DNA of 64,000 bases from Nocardia puris. Lineage in GTDB: Bacteria > Actinomycetota > Actinomycetes > Mycobacteriales > Mycobacteriaceae. The DNA is taken from contig NZ_QNRE01000002.1 in assembly GCF_003315035.1 (NCBI RefSeq), forward strand, positions 868,001 to 932,000, written 5' to 3'. The position numbers were made by a program, and so were the translations under genes. Below the pieces are notes generated by a model, which had not been told where the DNA came from, searched no databases, and saw nothing but the letters and a program-made list of their open reading frames with translations. This document shows positions 17,323 through 25,476 of this stretch, in pieces (position 1 is the first letter of the stretch; each line of letters begins with the position of its first letter).

Positions 17323-18237
17323 ATGGGCGTGCGCATCAAGTCCACCGCCGTCAGCCGCGCGGGCGACACCCACAGCGTCGTCACCCACAGCGGCCGGGCC
17401 GCCCGCCGCGCGCTGGAGCGCGCGGGCGTGGCTCCCGAGCAGGTGGGCGTGCTGATCAACACCGGCATCCACCGCGATTCCAACACCGTCGAACCGGCCG
17501 TCTCGGCGCTGATCCAGAAGGCGGCGGGCATCGGCCTGGAGTACGCGAAGGGCGATCCGACCACCTTCTCGTTCGATCTGATGAACGGCGCGACCGGCGT
17601 GCTCAACGCCGTCCAGGTGGCGGGCGCCATCCTGGCGGCCGGCGGCGTCGAGCACGTGCTGGTGGTCGCGGGCGACACCCACCCGTCGCTCACCCGGGCC
17701 GTGGCCGACGACGAATTCCCGTACGCCACTTCGGGTGCCGCGCTGCTGCTGGAGCAGACCGACGAACCGGAGGGCTTCGGACCGGTGCACGTCACCACCA
17801 CCGAGGGCACACCGGCCGTCGAGGCGTACGTGGACACGGCCACCATGGGAACCGTCGGGCGCGGCCTGATGACCGTGGTGCGCGAGGACGGTTTCGAGGA
17901 CCGCCTGCTCGAGGCGGCGCTCGAGGTCGCCCGCGCGGCGCTGGCCGAAGCCGATCTCGAGGACCTGTCCGAGGTCGCGCTGATCGCCTCCACCCCCAGC
18001 GCGGAGTTCCCGCTGCGCCTCGCCGACGCGCTCGGCATCGCCCGGGATTCGGTGTGCACACCGGATCTCGGCGACGGCGACCCGCATACCGCGTCGCTCC
18101 CGCAGGCCTACGACCGCGCGGTCGGCGCGGGCACGCTCGCCGAGTACACCCGCGTGCTGTTCGTGGCGGCGGGCGCGGGCCCCTCGGCCGCGGCGTCGCT
18201 GTACCGCCTCCCGGCCCTCGTCGGAGCTCCCGCGTGA
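17323..18237 (+). CDS. nltB: OleA-like partner subunit without catalytic cysteine (NltB-like)
   Basis: A 304-residue thiolase-fold protein, shorter than NltA at the N-terminus. Where NltA has SNACAG, this protein has MNGATG, so the nucleophilic cysteine is replaced (Ala90). The EPAV segment keeps Glu57, the counterpart of the OleA glutamate donated across the dimer interface. The simplest reading is a heterodimer in which NltA carries the cysteine and NltB supplies the second half-site. It begins 10 bases after nltA and its stop overlaps the nltC start (GTGA), so translation is coupled. Confidence 0.82.
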   Translation: MGVRIKSTAVSRAGDTHSVVTHSGRAARRALERAGVAPEQVGVLINTGIHRDSNTVEPAVSALIQKAAGIGLEYAKGDPTTFSFDLMNGATGVLNAVQVAGAILAAGGVEHVLVVAGDTHPSLTRAVADDEFPYATSGAALLLEQTDEPEGFGPVHVTTTEGTPAVEAYVDTATMGTVGRGLMTVVREDGFEDRLLEAALEVARAALAEADLEDLSEVALIASTPSAEFPLRLADALGIARDSVCTPDLGDGDPHTASLPQAYDRAVGAGTLAEYTRVLFVAAGAGPSAAASLYRLPALVGAPA

Positions 18238-19913
18238 CCGACGGCACCTACTGGGCGGCCATCGACCGGTTCCGTGCGTTCGCGCGCACGGAACCGGATC
18301 GCGAGGCCGTGATCTACCCGGACGGCAGCGAGGCCGGGCTCCCCCGCTACCGGCACCTCACCTACCGCGAGCTGGACGAGTGGTCCGACGCGATCGCCGA
18401 ACGGCTCACCGCGTCGGGGGTGGGCACCGGCACCCGCACCATCGTGCTGGTGCTGCCCAGCCCCGAGCTGTACGCGATCCTGTTCGCGCTGTTGAAGATC
18501 GGGGCCGCGCCGGTCGTCATCGACCCGGGCATGGGCGTGCGCAAGATGCTGCGCTGCCTGCGCGCGGTGGATGCCGAAGCGTTCATCGGGATCCCGCAGG
18601 CGCACGCGCTGCGCGTGCTGTTCCGGCGCAGCTTCCGCAGCGTGCGGACGGCCGTCACCGTCGGCAAGCCGCGGTTCGGGCGCGCCGAGCGCCTGGACGA
18701 CTGGGGCCGCCGCCCGTCCGGTCCCGCTCCCGAGCGCACCCCCGCCGACCCGGATGATCTGCTGCTCATCGCGTTCACCACCGGCAGCACCGGGCCCGCC
18801 AAGGCGGTGCAGCTCACCCACGGCAACCTGGCCGCCATGGTGGAGCAGGTCGACACCGCGCGCGATCATGTGCCGCCGGGGACCTCGCTCATCACGCTGC
18901 CGCTGGTGGGCGTGCTGGACCTGCTGCTGGGCGCGCGCTGCGTGCTGCCGCCGCTGATCCCGAGCAAGGTGGGCTCGACCGATCCGGCGCACGTGGTGGA
19001 CGCCCTGGCGAGGTTCGAGGTGCGCACCATGTTCGCCTCCCCCGCCGTGCTGATCCCGCTGCTGCGCCACCTCGAACAGCACCCCACGCCGCTGCCCGCG
19101 CTGGGCAGCATCTACTCGGGCGGCGCGCCCGTGCCGGACTGGTGCATCGCCGGTCTGCGCGAGGTGCTCGACCCCGATGTGCGGATCTTCGCCGGGTACG
19201 GGTCCACCGAGGCGCTGCCGATGTCGACCATCGAATCGCGGGAACTGCTGGGCGGCTTGGTGACTCGCGCCCACCGCGGCGACGGCACCTGCATCGGACG
19301 GCCGTCGGACCGCGTGGAGGCTCGCCTGGTGGCGATCACCGACGACGTGATCCCCACCTGGGCGCGCGCCGAGGAACGCGCGGGCGAGCTGGAGAAGTCC
19401 TACGGCATCGGCGAACTCGTGGTGTCGGGGCCGAATGTGAGCACCCGCTACTACTGGCCCGAATCGGCCAACGCGCAGGGCAAGATCCTCGACGGCGACC
19501 GGGTCTGGCACCGCACCGGCGATCTGGCCCGCATCGACGAGCAGGGCCGGATCTGGTTCTGCGGCCGCAAGAGTCAGCGCGTGGTCACCGCCGACGGTCC
19601 GCTGTTCACCGTGCAGATCGAGCAGATCTTCAACACGGTGCCCGGCGTGGCGCGCACCGCGCTGGTCGGGGTCGGAGCGCGCGGCGCGCAGCGCCCGGTG
19701 CTGTGCGTAGAACTGAAGCCGGGCGCCGACGCCACCGCGGTGGAACTCCAAGTGCGCACCAAGGGCGTCGAATTCGCGCTCACCAAGCCGATCCAGGACT
19801 TCTTGATCTACCCGAAGACGTTCCCGGTCGACATCCGCCACAACGCCAAGATCGGCCGCGAGCAGCTGGCGGTGTGGGCGGGCAAACGCCTGCGCGACAA
19901 GGTGGCTCGATGA
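18234..19913 (+). CDS. nltC: Beta-lactone synthetase, ANL superfamily (NltC/OleC-like)
   Basis: A 559-residue adenylate-forming enzyme. Core motifs are the phosphate loop FTTGSTGPAKAVQ (about residues 181-193), YGSTEALP, HRTGDLARIDEQGR, FCGRKSQR and the C-terminal lysine in DIRHNAKIGREQL. OleC and NltC activate the carboxylate of a 2-alkyl-3-hydroxy acid with ATP and close a beta-lactone instead of forming a CoA thioester. A general acyl-CoA ligase is the alternative, but the flanking OleA- and OleD-like genes favour the lactone synthetase. The GTG start overlaps the nltB stop; the stop overlaps the next ATG. Confidence 0.85.
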   Translation: MTDGTYWAAIDRFRAFARTEPDREAVIYPDGSEAGLPRYRHLTYRELDEWSDAIAERLTASGVGTGTRTIVLVLPSPELYAILFALLKIGAAPVVIDPGMGVRKMLRCLRAVDAEAFIGIPQAHALRVLFRRSFRSVRTAVTVGKPRFGRAERLDDWGRRPSGPAPERTPADPDDLLLIAFTTGSTGPAKAVQLTHGNLAAMVEQVDTARDHVPPGTSLITLPLVGVLDLLLGARCVLPPLIPSKVGSTDPAHVVDALARFEVRTMFASPAVLIPLLRHLEQHPTPLPALGSIYSGGAPVPDWCIAGLREVLDPDVRIFAGYGSTEALPMSTIESRELLGGLVTRAHRGDGTCIGRPSDRVEARLVAITDDVIPTWARAEERAGELEKSYGIGELVVSGPNVSTRYYWPESANAQGKILDGDRVWHRTGDLARIDEQGRIWFCGRKSQRVVTADGPLFTVQIEQIFNTVPGVARTALVGVGARGAQRPVLCVELKPGADATAVELQVRTKGVEFALTKPIQDFLIYPKTFPVDIRHNAKIGREQLAVWAGKRLRDKVAR

Positions 19914-20200
19914 GGACCACGGCGCTGCGGGCGATCCCGATTCTCGGCTGGCTGTACCTGTTCGCCGGGCTGGTCGCCGCGCTGGCCGGCCGCGCGCCGG
20001 ACAACCGGCTGCTGCGGGCCGCGTGGTGGATCGACGCGTTCCTGAGCGTGGTGGTGCACGCCGCGCAGATCCCGGTCGCCCTGCGCGCCGCGCGCGACAC
20101 CGGGCACTCCCCCCTCGAAACCGCCGTGCTCACCCAGATCTTCGGTCTCACCTACTGGGCCACCGAGCACACCGACACCCGCACGGAGGCACCGCGATGA
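19910..20200 (+). CDS. Small integral membrane protein in the nlt-like operon
   Basis: A 96-residue protein with three hydrophobic segments (AIPILGWLYLFAGLVAALAG; AWWIDAFLSVVVHAAQIPVAL; TAVLTQIFGLTYWATE). Its start overlaps the nltC stop and its stop overlaps the nltD start (ATGA on both sides), so it is tightly built into the operon. I do not recognise the family. A membrane anchor or scaffold for the synthase complex, or a chaperone for handing lipid to the transporter, would fit the position, but neither is shown. Confidence 0.75.
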   Translation: MRTTALRAIPILGWLYLFAGLVAALAGRAPDNRLLRAAWWIDAFLSVVVHAAQIPVALRAARDTGHSPLETAVLTQIFGLTYWATEHTDTRTEAPR

Positions 20201-21240
20201 AGATCCTGGTCACGGGCGCGTCGGGCTTCCTCGGCGGCGCCATCGTGCGCCGCCTGGTGGCCGACGGCGACCACGACGTGCGAATCCTGGTGCGCCGCAC
20301 CAGCAAGCTGGACGATCTGGGTGCCGTGCGCGAGCGGGTCGAGATCGTCTACGGCGATCTCACCGACGCGGCCTCGCTGGTCGCGGCAGCCGGCGGCGTC
20401 GACGCCGTGGTGCACAGCGCCGCGCGCGTGGACGAGCGCGGCACCCGCGCGCAGTTCGTCGCCGAGAACGTCACGGCGACACAGCGGCTGCTGGACGCGG
20501 CGAAACGCGGTGGCGCCTCGCGGTTCGTGTTCATCTCCAGCCCCAGCGCGATGATGGACTATCACGGCGGCGACCAGCTGGACGTGGACGAGTCCATCCC
20601 CTACCCCGCCCGCTACTTGAATCTCTACTCCGAGACCAAGGCGGCGGCGGAGCGAGAAGTGCTGGCCGCCAACGCTCCTGGCTTCACCACGTGCGCGTTG
20701 CGACCGCGCGCCATCTGGGGCGCGGGCGACCGCTCGGGCCCCATCGTGCGCCTGCTCGGCCGCACCGCCGAGGGCAAGCTGCCCGATCTGTCCTACGGGG
20801 GGGCGGTGTACGCGTCGCTGTGCCACGTGGAGAACATCGCCGAAGCCACCGTGCTCGCGCTGAGCTCGGACGCGGTCGGCGGCAAGCCGTACTTCGTGGC
20901 CGACGCCGAGAAGACCGATGTGTGGGGCTTTCTCGGCGAGGTCGCCGCCGGCCTCGGCTACGCGCCGCCGACCAGGCAGCCGAACCGGCGGGTCCTGAAC
21001 GCGGTGGTGGCCGCCATCGAGACCGTGTGGCGGATCCCGGCCGTGGCGACGCGCTGGTCACCGCCGCTGTCGCGCTACGCGGTGGCGCTGATGACGCGCT
21101 CGGCCACCTACGACACGAGCGCCGCGACCCGCGATTTCGGCTACCGGCCGATCGTGGACCGCGCGACCGGGCTGGCGGAGTTCCTCGCCTGGCTCGACAC
21201 CCAGGGGGGCGTCCGCGAACTGAACCGGCATCTGCGCTGA
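20197..21240 (+). CDS. nltD: NAD(P)-dependent 2-alkyl-3-keto acid reductase, extended SDR (OleD/NltD-like)
   Basis: A 347-residue extended short-chain dehydrogenase of the 3-beta-HSD/epimerase type. The cofactor loop is VTGASGFLGGAI (residues 5-16), and catalytic Ser114/Ser115, Tyr144 and Lys148 (YSETK) are in place. OleD reduces the 2-alkyl-3-keto acid made by OleA to the 3-hydroxy acid that OleC/NltC lactonises. Start and stop fit the operon: ATG overlaps the stop of the small membrane protein, and the acyltransferase follows after 15 bases. Confidence 0.85.
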   Translation: MKILVTGASGFLGGAIVRRLVADGDHDVRILVRRTSKLDDLGAVRERVEIVYGDLTDAASLVAAAGGVDAVVHSAARVDERGTRAQFVAENVTATQRLLDAAKRGGASRFVFISSPSAMMDYHGGDQLDVDESIPYPARYLNLYSETKAAAEREVLAANAPGFTTCALRPRAIWGAGDRSGPIVRLLGRTAEGKLPDLSYGGAVYASLCHVENIAEATVLALSSDAVGGKPYFVADAEKTDVWGFLGEVAAGLGYAPPTRQPNRRVLNAVVAAIETVWRIPAVATRWSPPLSRYAVALMTRSATYDTSAATRDFGYRPIVDRATGLAEFLAWLDTQGGVRELNRHLR

Positions 21241-21255
21241 GCCCCGGAGGCAATC

Positions 21256-22446
21256 ATGAACAGCAGCACCGTCTTCCGCCGCAAGATCTCCCCGACCGAG
21301 CGGCTGTACTTCGCCACCCGCGATGTCGCGCCGCCCTTCCTGATGCACCTGGCCGTGCACGGCGAGGGCACTCTCGACGCCGACGCGTTGCGCCGCGCGG
21401 TGGACGTGGCCTCGGCCGCCAACCCGGGCTCGCGTCTGGTCCGCGACGGCGACTACTGGGTCGACAGCGGGATCGCGGCCTCGGTGCGCGTGGTGGAGGG
21501 GCACACGCTCACCTACCCCGGGCTGGAGGACGATCCGGTGCTCAACAGCCCGATCGGCCCCACGCCCGAACGCACCTGCGAGGTGCTGCTGCTCACCGGT
21601 GATCCGGTCACCGTGGTGTTCCGCGTCTTCCACGGCGTCATGGACGGTATGGGCATGCGGATGTGGGCCGACGACGTGTTCCGCGCGCTGCGCGGCGCCG
21701 AGCCGATCGGCGCGCCCGACCCGGTGGCCGACGCGGAACTCGTCGCCCGCCTCCGCGCACCCGGCAAGCCGTCGATCCTGTTGCCCCGCTTCCGATCCGC
21801 CGCGGGCAAGGGCCGCCAGGACCCGGCGCGCGTGCGGTGGCTGTTGCGGCACCGCACCATTCCCGCCACCGGCAAAGGCATCGTGGCGCGGGTGTCGGCG
21901 GTGCTCGCCGACGCGGCGAATGCCGAGTCCCGCTTCATGGTTCCGGTCGATCTGCGCAGGCACGATCCGGATCTGCGCTCCACCGGCAACCTGGCGCTGC
22001 CGCTGTTCCTGGACGTCGCGCCCGGCGAGGGCTGGGAGAGCGTCAACGCTCAGCTGCGGGCGGGTCTGCGGGAGAACCGCGAACTGAACCAGATGGACAA
22101 CGGCGGGCTCACCGCGTTCCCCGGGGCCGTCGTGCGCGGCGTGCTGCGCGCGGGCAACTGGGTGGGCGCGCGCCTGAACCGGAATCTGGTGTCGGCCACC
22201 GTGTCCCACATGGGCGCGTTCGACCTCGCCGAGATGGCGGTGCCCGGCTACACGCCCACCACCATGCGGGTGCTGCCGCAGCACAGCGGGATGATGCCGC
22301 TGCTGTTCGGCATGGTGGAGAGCGCGGGGAAGCTCGAACTCACCGTGTCGTGCCGCAACGGCGAGGGCGTCGAGGCCCGGCTGGAGGCGCTGCTGGACCT
22401 GATCGCGGCCACGCTCGAACGCGACCTCACCGCGGCCGCGGTCTGA
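21256..22446 (+). CDS. PapA/condensation-type acyltransferase
   Basis: A 396-residue member of the CoA-dependent acyltransferase superfamily that includes PapA5, NRPS condensation domains and wax ester synthases. The catalytic HxxxDG signature is intact in VFHGVMDGMG (about residues 118-127), and the later DLRRHDPDLRSTGN and SHMGAFDLAEM segments resemble the solvent-channel loop region. Such enzymes move acyl groups from carriers to hydroxyl or amine acceptors. It follows nltD by 15 bases with GGAGG before ATG 21256. It may acylate the hydroxy acid or lactone intermediate, or a carrier for export; this is inference from position. Confidence 0.75.
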   Translation: MNSSTVFRRKISPTERLYFATRDVAPPFLMHLAVHGEGTLDADALRRAVDVASAANPGSRLVRDGDYWVDSGIAASVRVVEGHTLTYPGLEDDPVLNSPIGPTPERTCEVLLLTGDPVTVVFRVFHGVMDGMGMRMWADDVFRALRGAEPIGAPDPVADAELVARLRAPGKPSILLPRFRSAAGKGRQDPARVRWLLRHRTIPATGKGIVARVSAVLADAANAESRFMVPVDLRRHDPDLRSTGNLALPLFLDVAPGEGWESVNAQLRAGLRENRELNQMDNGGLTAFPGAVVRGVLRAGNWVGARLNRNLVSATVSHMGAFDLAEMAVPGYTPTTMRVLPQHSGMMPLLFGMVESAGKLELTVSCRNGEGVEARLEALLDLIAATLERDLTAAAV

Positions 22447-22480
22447 TCGCCCGATATCACTGCGGCACAGGAGTTCTGCG

Positions 22481-22516
22481 ATGAGGACGTGTTCCGGCCC
22501 GGCGGGTGCGCGATGA
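22481..22516 (+). CDS. Possible 11-codon leader peptide upstream of the MMPL gene
   Basis: ATG 22481 is 7 bases after AGGAG (22469-22473), the best ribosome binding site in the gap, and encodes MRTCSGPAGAR before TGA at 22514-22516. The TGA overlaps the MMPL start ATG at 22513, giving the ATGA coupling seen elsewhere in the operon. It could couple translation of the transporter to ribosomes arriving from the leader. Alternatively the transporter starts at GTG 22489. Confidence 0.35.
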   Translation: MRTCSGPAGAR

Positions 22517-24636
22517 CGGCGTTCGCGCGATTGGTGATGACGCGGCCGCGCACCGTGCTGGCGGTGGTCGTGGCCCTCATGGGCCTGTGCGGGTTGGTGG
22601 GCGCGAGCGCGGCACAGCACCTGAGCGCGGGCGGATTCACCGATCCGCACAGCGAATCCGCGCTCGTGGACCGTCTCGTCACCGAGCACTTCGGGCCGCA
22701 GAACCCCGACGTGGTCGCCGTATACACCGTGCCGGAGGGACAGACCCTCGCCGATCTCGGGCCGCGCGTGCGCGAGGCCATCACGAGCATCGACCCGGCG
22801 CTCCTGGCCAAACCGGTCGAAAGCTATTGGAGCAGTGTCCCGCCGCGCCAGAACTTCCTGCGCTCCCCCGACGAGCGGCGCGCGCTCGCCGTGGTGTTCA
22901 CGGCGGGCGACGAGACCGAGCGGGTCGCCGCCTTCCCCGACATCGAAGCGGCGCTGCGGATTCCGGGCATCGAGACCAGGATGTCGGGCTACAGCGCGCT
23001 GTCCACCGAGATCACCGCGCAGTCGCAGCGGGATCTGCTGGTGGCGGAATCGATTTCGCTGCCGCTGACGTTGCTGATCCTGGTCCTGGTGTTCGGCGGA
23101 TTCGCCGCCGCCGCGCTGCCGGTGGCCGTGGGGCTGCTCGCCGTCGCGGGTTCGCTCGGCGCGATCCGGGTGCTCAGCGAGGTCACCGAGGTGAGCACGT
23201 TCGCGGTGAACATCGCCTCGCTGCTCGGGCTCGGCATGGCCATCGACTACGGGTTGTTCCTGGTCAACCGCTTCCGCGAGGAGATCGCCGAGGGGCACGC
23301 GGTGCCCGCCGCCATCGAGCGCACCGTCGCGACGGCCGGGCGCACCGTCGCCTTCTCCGCGCTGCTGCTGATCTGCGCGTTCGCGGGCATGTTCGTGTTC
23401 CCGCAAGCGGTGCTGCGCTCACTCGGCATCGGGGCGATGACCGCGGTGGCGCTGGCGGCCGCGCTCTCGCTGACCGTACTGCCCGCCCTGCTCACGCTGT
23501 TCGGCGCGCGCATCGGGCGGGCGCGCACTTCGCAACGCACCGAACGGTTCTGGGGGCGGATCGTCGACGCCGTGCTGCGCAGGCCGGGGGTGGTGACCGT
23601 CGCGGTGGGCGCGCTGCTGCTCGTGCTGGCCACCCCGCTCAGCGGGCTGAGGTTGGGCGACATCGACCATCGCGCCCTGCCCGCGGGCAGCGAAATGCGC
23701 GCGACCGTCGAGGAATTGACCGACACCTTCCCGGCCGCGAGCAGCGGGGCCACGACCGTGCTGCAAGGCGTCGACGGTTCGGCGCCGGGCGCGGCGGCGA
23801 TCTCGCAGACCATCGGTGCGATCTCCGGTCTCGACGGCGTGCGCACCGTGCTCCAGGTCGGGCGCGCGGACGATTTCGTCGTGCTGCACGCCTTCCTCAC
23901 CGACCCCGACCGCAGCGAGGCCGCCACCGACACGGTGCGCGCGATCCGCGCCCTCACCCCGCCGGAGCACACGGTGCTGCGCGTCGGCGGCGACACGGCC
24001 GCGACCCGCGACAGCGTGGACTCCATCGTGGAGCGAATGCCGTTCATGGTGCTGGCCATGGTGCTCGCGACCGTGCTGTTGCTGCTCGCGGCGTTCCGCT
24101 CGATCGTGTTGCCGCTCAAGGCCGTAGCCATGGCGTTCCTGAGTCTCGCCGCCACCTTCGGCGTGCTGACGTGGATCTTCGCCGACGGCAACCTGGCCGG
24201 GTTGCTCGGGGTGAGCGTGGGGCCGATCGCGGCGGGCATGCTGGTGCTCATCATCGCCGTGGTGTTCGGCCTGTCCACCGATTACGAGGTGTTCCTGCTC
24301 TCGCGCATGGTGGAAGCGCACCACGCGGGCGCGTCCACGGCCGAGGCCGTGCGCGCGGGCACCCTCAAGACCGCGCGCGTCATCACCGCGGCCGCCGTGC
24401 TGCTCGTCATCGTGACCGGCGCGTTCACCCTCTCCCCGCTCACCCCGATGCGCTTCCTGGGGCTGGGCATGATCATCGCGCTGGTCATCGACGCGACGCT
24501 GGTGCGGATGCTGCTGGTTCCCGCGCTGGTGCAGTTGATGGGCCCGGCGAATTGGTGGATGCCGGGTGGGCGGTCGCGGCGCGTGGGCGCGACGGTGGTG
24601 GAGAAGGAGCCGGGGACGGTCGGCACGCCGTCCTGA
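22513..24636 (+). CDS. MMPL family RND-type lipid transporter
   Basis: A 707-residue membrane protein with two halves, each with a helix, an extracytoplasmic loop domain and a cluster of five helices. The family motif GLGMAIDYGLFLVNRFREE (first half) and GLSTDYEVFLLSRMVE (second half) carry the paired Asp-Tyr residues used for proton coupling. MMPL proteins export lipids and lipopeptides such as trehalose monomycolate and PDIM across the inner membrane of mycolata. As last gene of the nlt-like array it is the likely exporter of the product. ATG 22513 is chosen by overlap with the leader; GTG 22489 would add eight residues. Confidence 0.88.
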   Translation: MTAFARLVMTRPRTVLAVVVALMGLCGLVGASAAQHLSAGGFTDPHSESALVDRLVTEHFGPQNPDVVAVYTVPEGQTLADLGPRVREAITSIDPALLAKPVESYWSSVPPRQNFLRSPDERRALAVVFTAGDETERVAAFPDIEAALRIPGIETRMSGYSALSTEITAQSQRDLLVAESISLPLTLLILVLVFGGFAAAALPVAVGLLAVAGSLGAIRVLSEVTEVSTFAVNIASLLGLGMAIDYGLFLVNRFREEIAEGHAVPAAIERTVATAGRTVAFSALLLICAFAGMFVFPQAVLRSLGIGAMTAVALAAALSLTVLPALLTLFGARIGRARTSQRTERFWGRIVDAVLRRPGVVTVAVGALLLVLATPLSGLRLGDIDHRALPAGSEMRATVEELTDTFPAASSGATTVLQGVDGSAPGAAAISQTIGAISGLDGVRTVLQVGRADDFVVLHAFLTDPDRSEAATDTVRAIRALTPPEHTVLRVGGDTAATRDSVDSIVERMPFMVLAMVLATVLLLLAAFRSIVLPLKAVAMAFLSLAATFGVLTWIFADGNLAGLLGVSVGPIAAGMLVLIIAVVFGLSTDYEVFLLSRMVEAHHAGASTAEAVRAGTLKTARVITAAAVLLVIVTGAFTLSPLTPMRFLGLGMIIALVIDATLVRMLLVPALVQLMGPANWWMPGGRSRRVGATVVEKEPGTVGTPS

Positions 24637-25086
24637 ACCGGGGCGCTAACGGATCGGTCACCGGCTCGGTTCTTCGGATTGACCTGTCGCCGCCGATGTT
24701 TCGACGTCTCGTGGGCCTGCTCCGGCTCTGAGGCGAACGACCCCGGTGCGGGAGGTTCCGGGGTGGACGCCGCAGTGGGCCAGGTGGCCACCTCGTCCCG
24801 GACTTCCCGGCGGCAGTCGGACTCGGCCCGAGAGGAGGACTACGGCACGCAAGTCGTTCTGCGAGTTCGGGTCGTTCGCTCGACAGCTAGCGGTATTCGG
24901 CGGTGGGCGGGCCGCGGATGCACGCCGAAAGAGTGACGGCCGAAGCGGATCTCGACCGGGCGCGCGGGCTCGTTCCGGCGGCGCGAACCGGGCGATCTCG
25001 GCCCATACCCGGAGTGCCGCGCGAGATCCCCGGACAGTCGTCACGTGCACGGTATGGTCGCAGGCGGCACCCGAGAGGAGACGGCG
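24637..25086. other. Intergenic region after the nlt-like operon
   Basis: About 450 bases with no credible gene. A short hairpin (24740-24764) is the only structure I see apart from the ribosome binding site AGAGGAGA just before 25087. Confidence 0.5.
24740..24764. terminator. Weak hairpin, possible terminator
   Basis: ACCCCGG (24740-24746) pairs with CCGGGGT (24758-24764) across 11 bases. It lies about 100 bases after the MMPL stop and has no U-tract. Confidence 0.3.
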
Positions 25087-25476
25087 ATGGCTGGGAACGC
25101 ACCGATCGTGGTGGGGGTCGACGGATCGGCCGGCGCGACGACGGCGGTGACGTGGGCCGCCCACACCGCCGCGCTGCACCGCGCCCCGCTGCTGTTACTG
25201 CACGTCGTGGACGTGGTCGCCGACTACGGGCCCGGCAGCACCGAACCGCTCACCGCCACCGACTACGACCGCCTGGCCGAGCACGGACGGTGGTTGCTCG
25301 GCTCGGCGACCGCGCGCGCCGAGGAGGCGGCGGCCGACCTCGGCGGTGTCGAGGTGCGGGTGGAACTCGTGCAGTCCCCCGCCACGCCCACGCTGTTGGC
25401 ACGGTCCGAGGGAGCGCGGATGATCGCGGTCGGCACGCGCGATCGCGGGAGCCTGCGGCGGGCGCTGCTCGGCTAG
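25087..25476 (+). CDS. Universal stress protein, N-terminal domain (gene split by in-frame TAG)
   Basis: A 129-residue product forming the first UspA domain: VVGVDGSAGATTAVTWA at the start and VGTRDRGSLRRALLG near the end, the ATP-binding G-x2-G-x9-G(S/T) region. The domain is cut off by TAG at 25474-25476 where a serine codon is expected (ALLG-stop-VSSALARRAHCPVAVI); TCG to TAG is one base change. The frame continues unbroken into the second domain, so the ancestral gene encoded a tandem-Usp protein as in mycobacteria. ATG 25087 is preceded by GAGGAGA. Confidence 0.7.
   Translation: MAGNAPIVVGVDGSAGATTAVTWAAHTAALHRAPLLLLHVVDVVADYGPGSTEPLTATDYDRLAEHGRWLLGSATARAEEAAADLGGVEVRVELVQSPATPTLLARSEGARMIAVGTRDRGSLRRALLG

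Noticed and set aside
21058..23406. 782-codon minus-strand frame across nltD, the acyltransferase and the MMPL gene
   Set aside because: Histidine/arginine/glycine-rich shadow that crosses three well-supported genes.
10481..25476. Amber codons as evidence of a recoded genetic code
   Set aside because: TAG is used as a normal terminator in the window (for example at 346-348), and one of the two genes also has a frameshift, so decay or sequence error is simpler.
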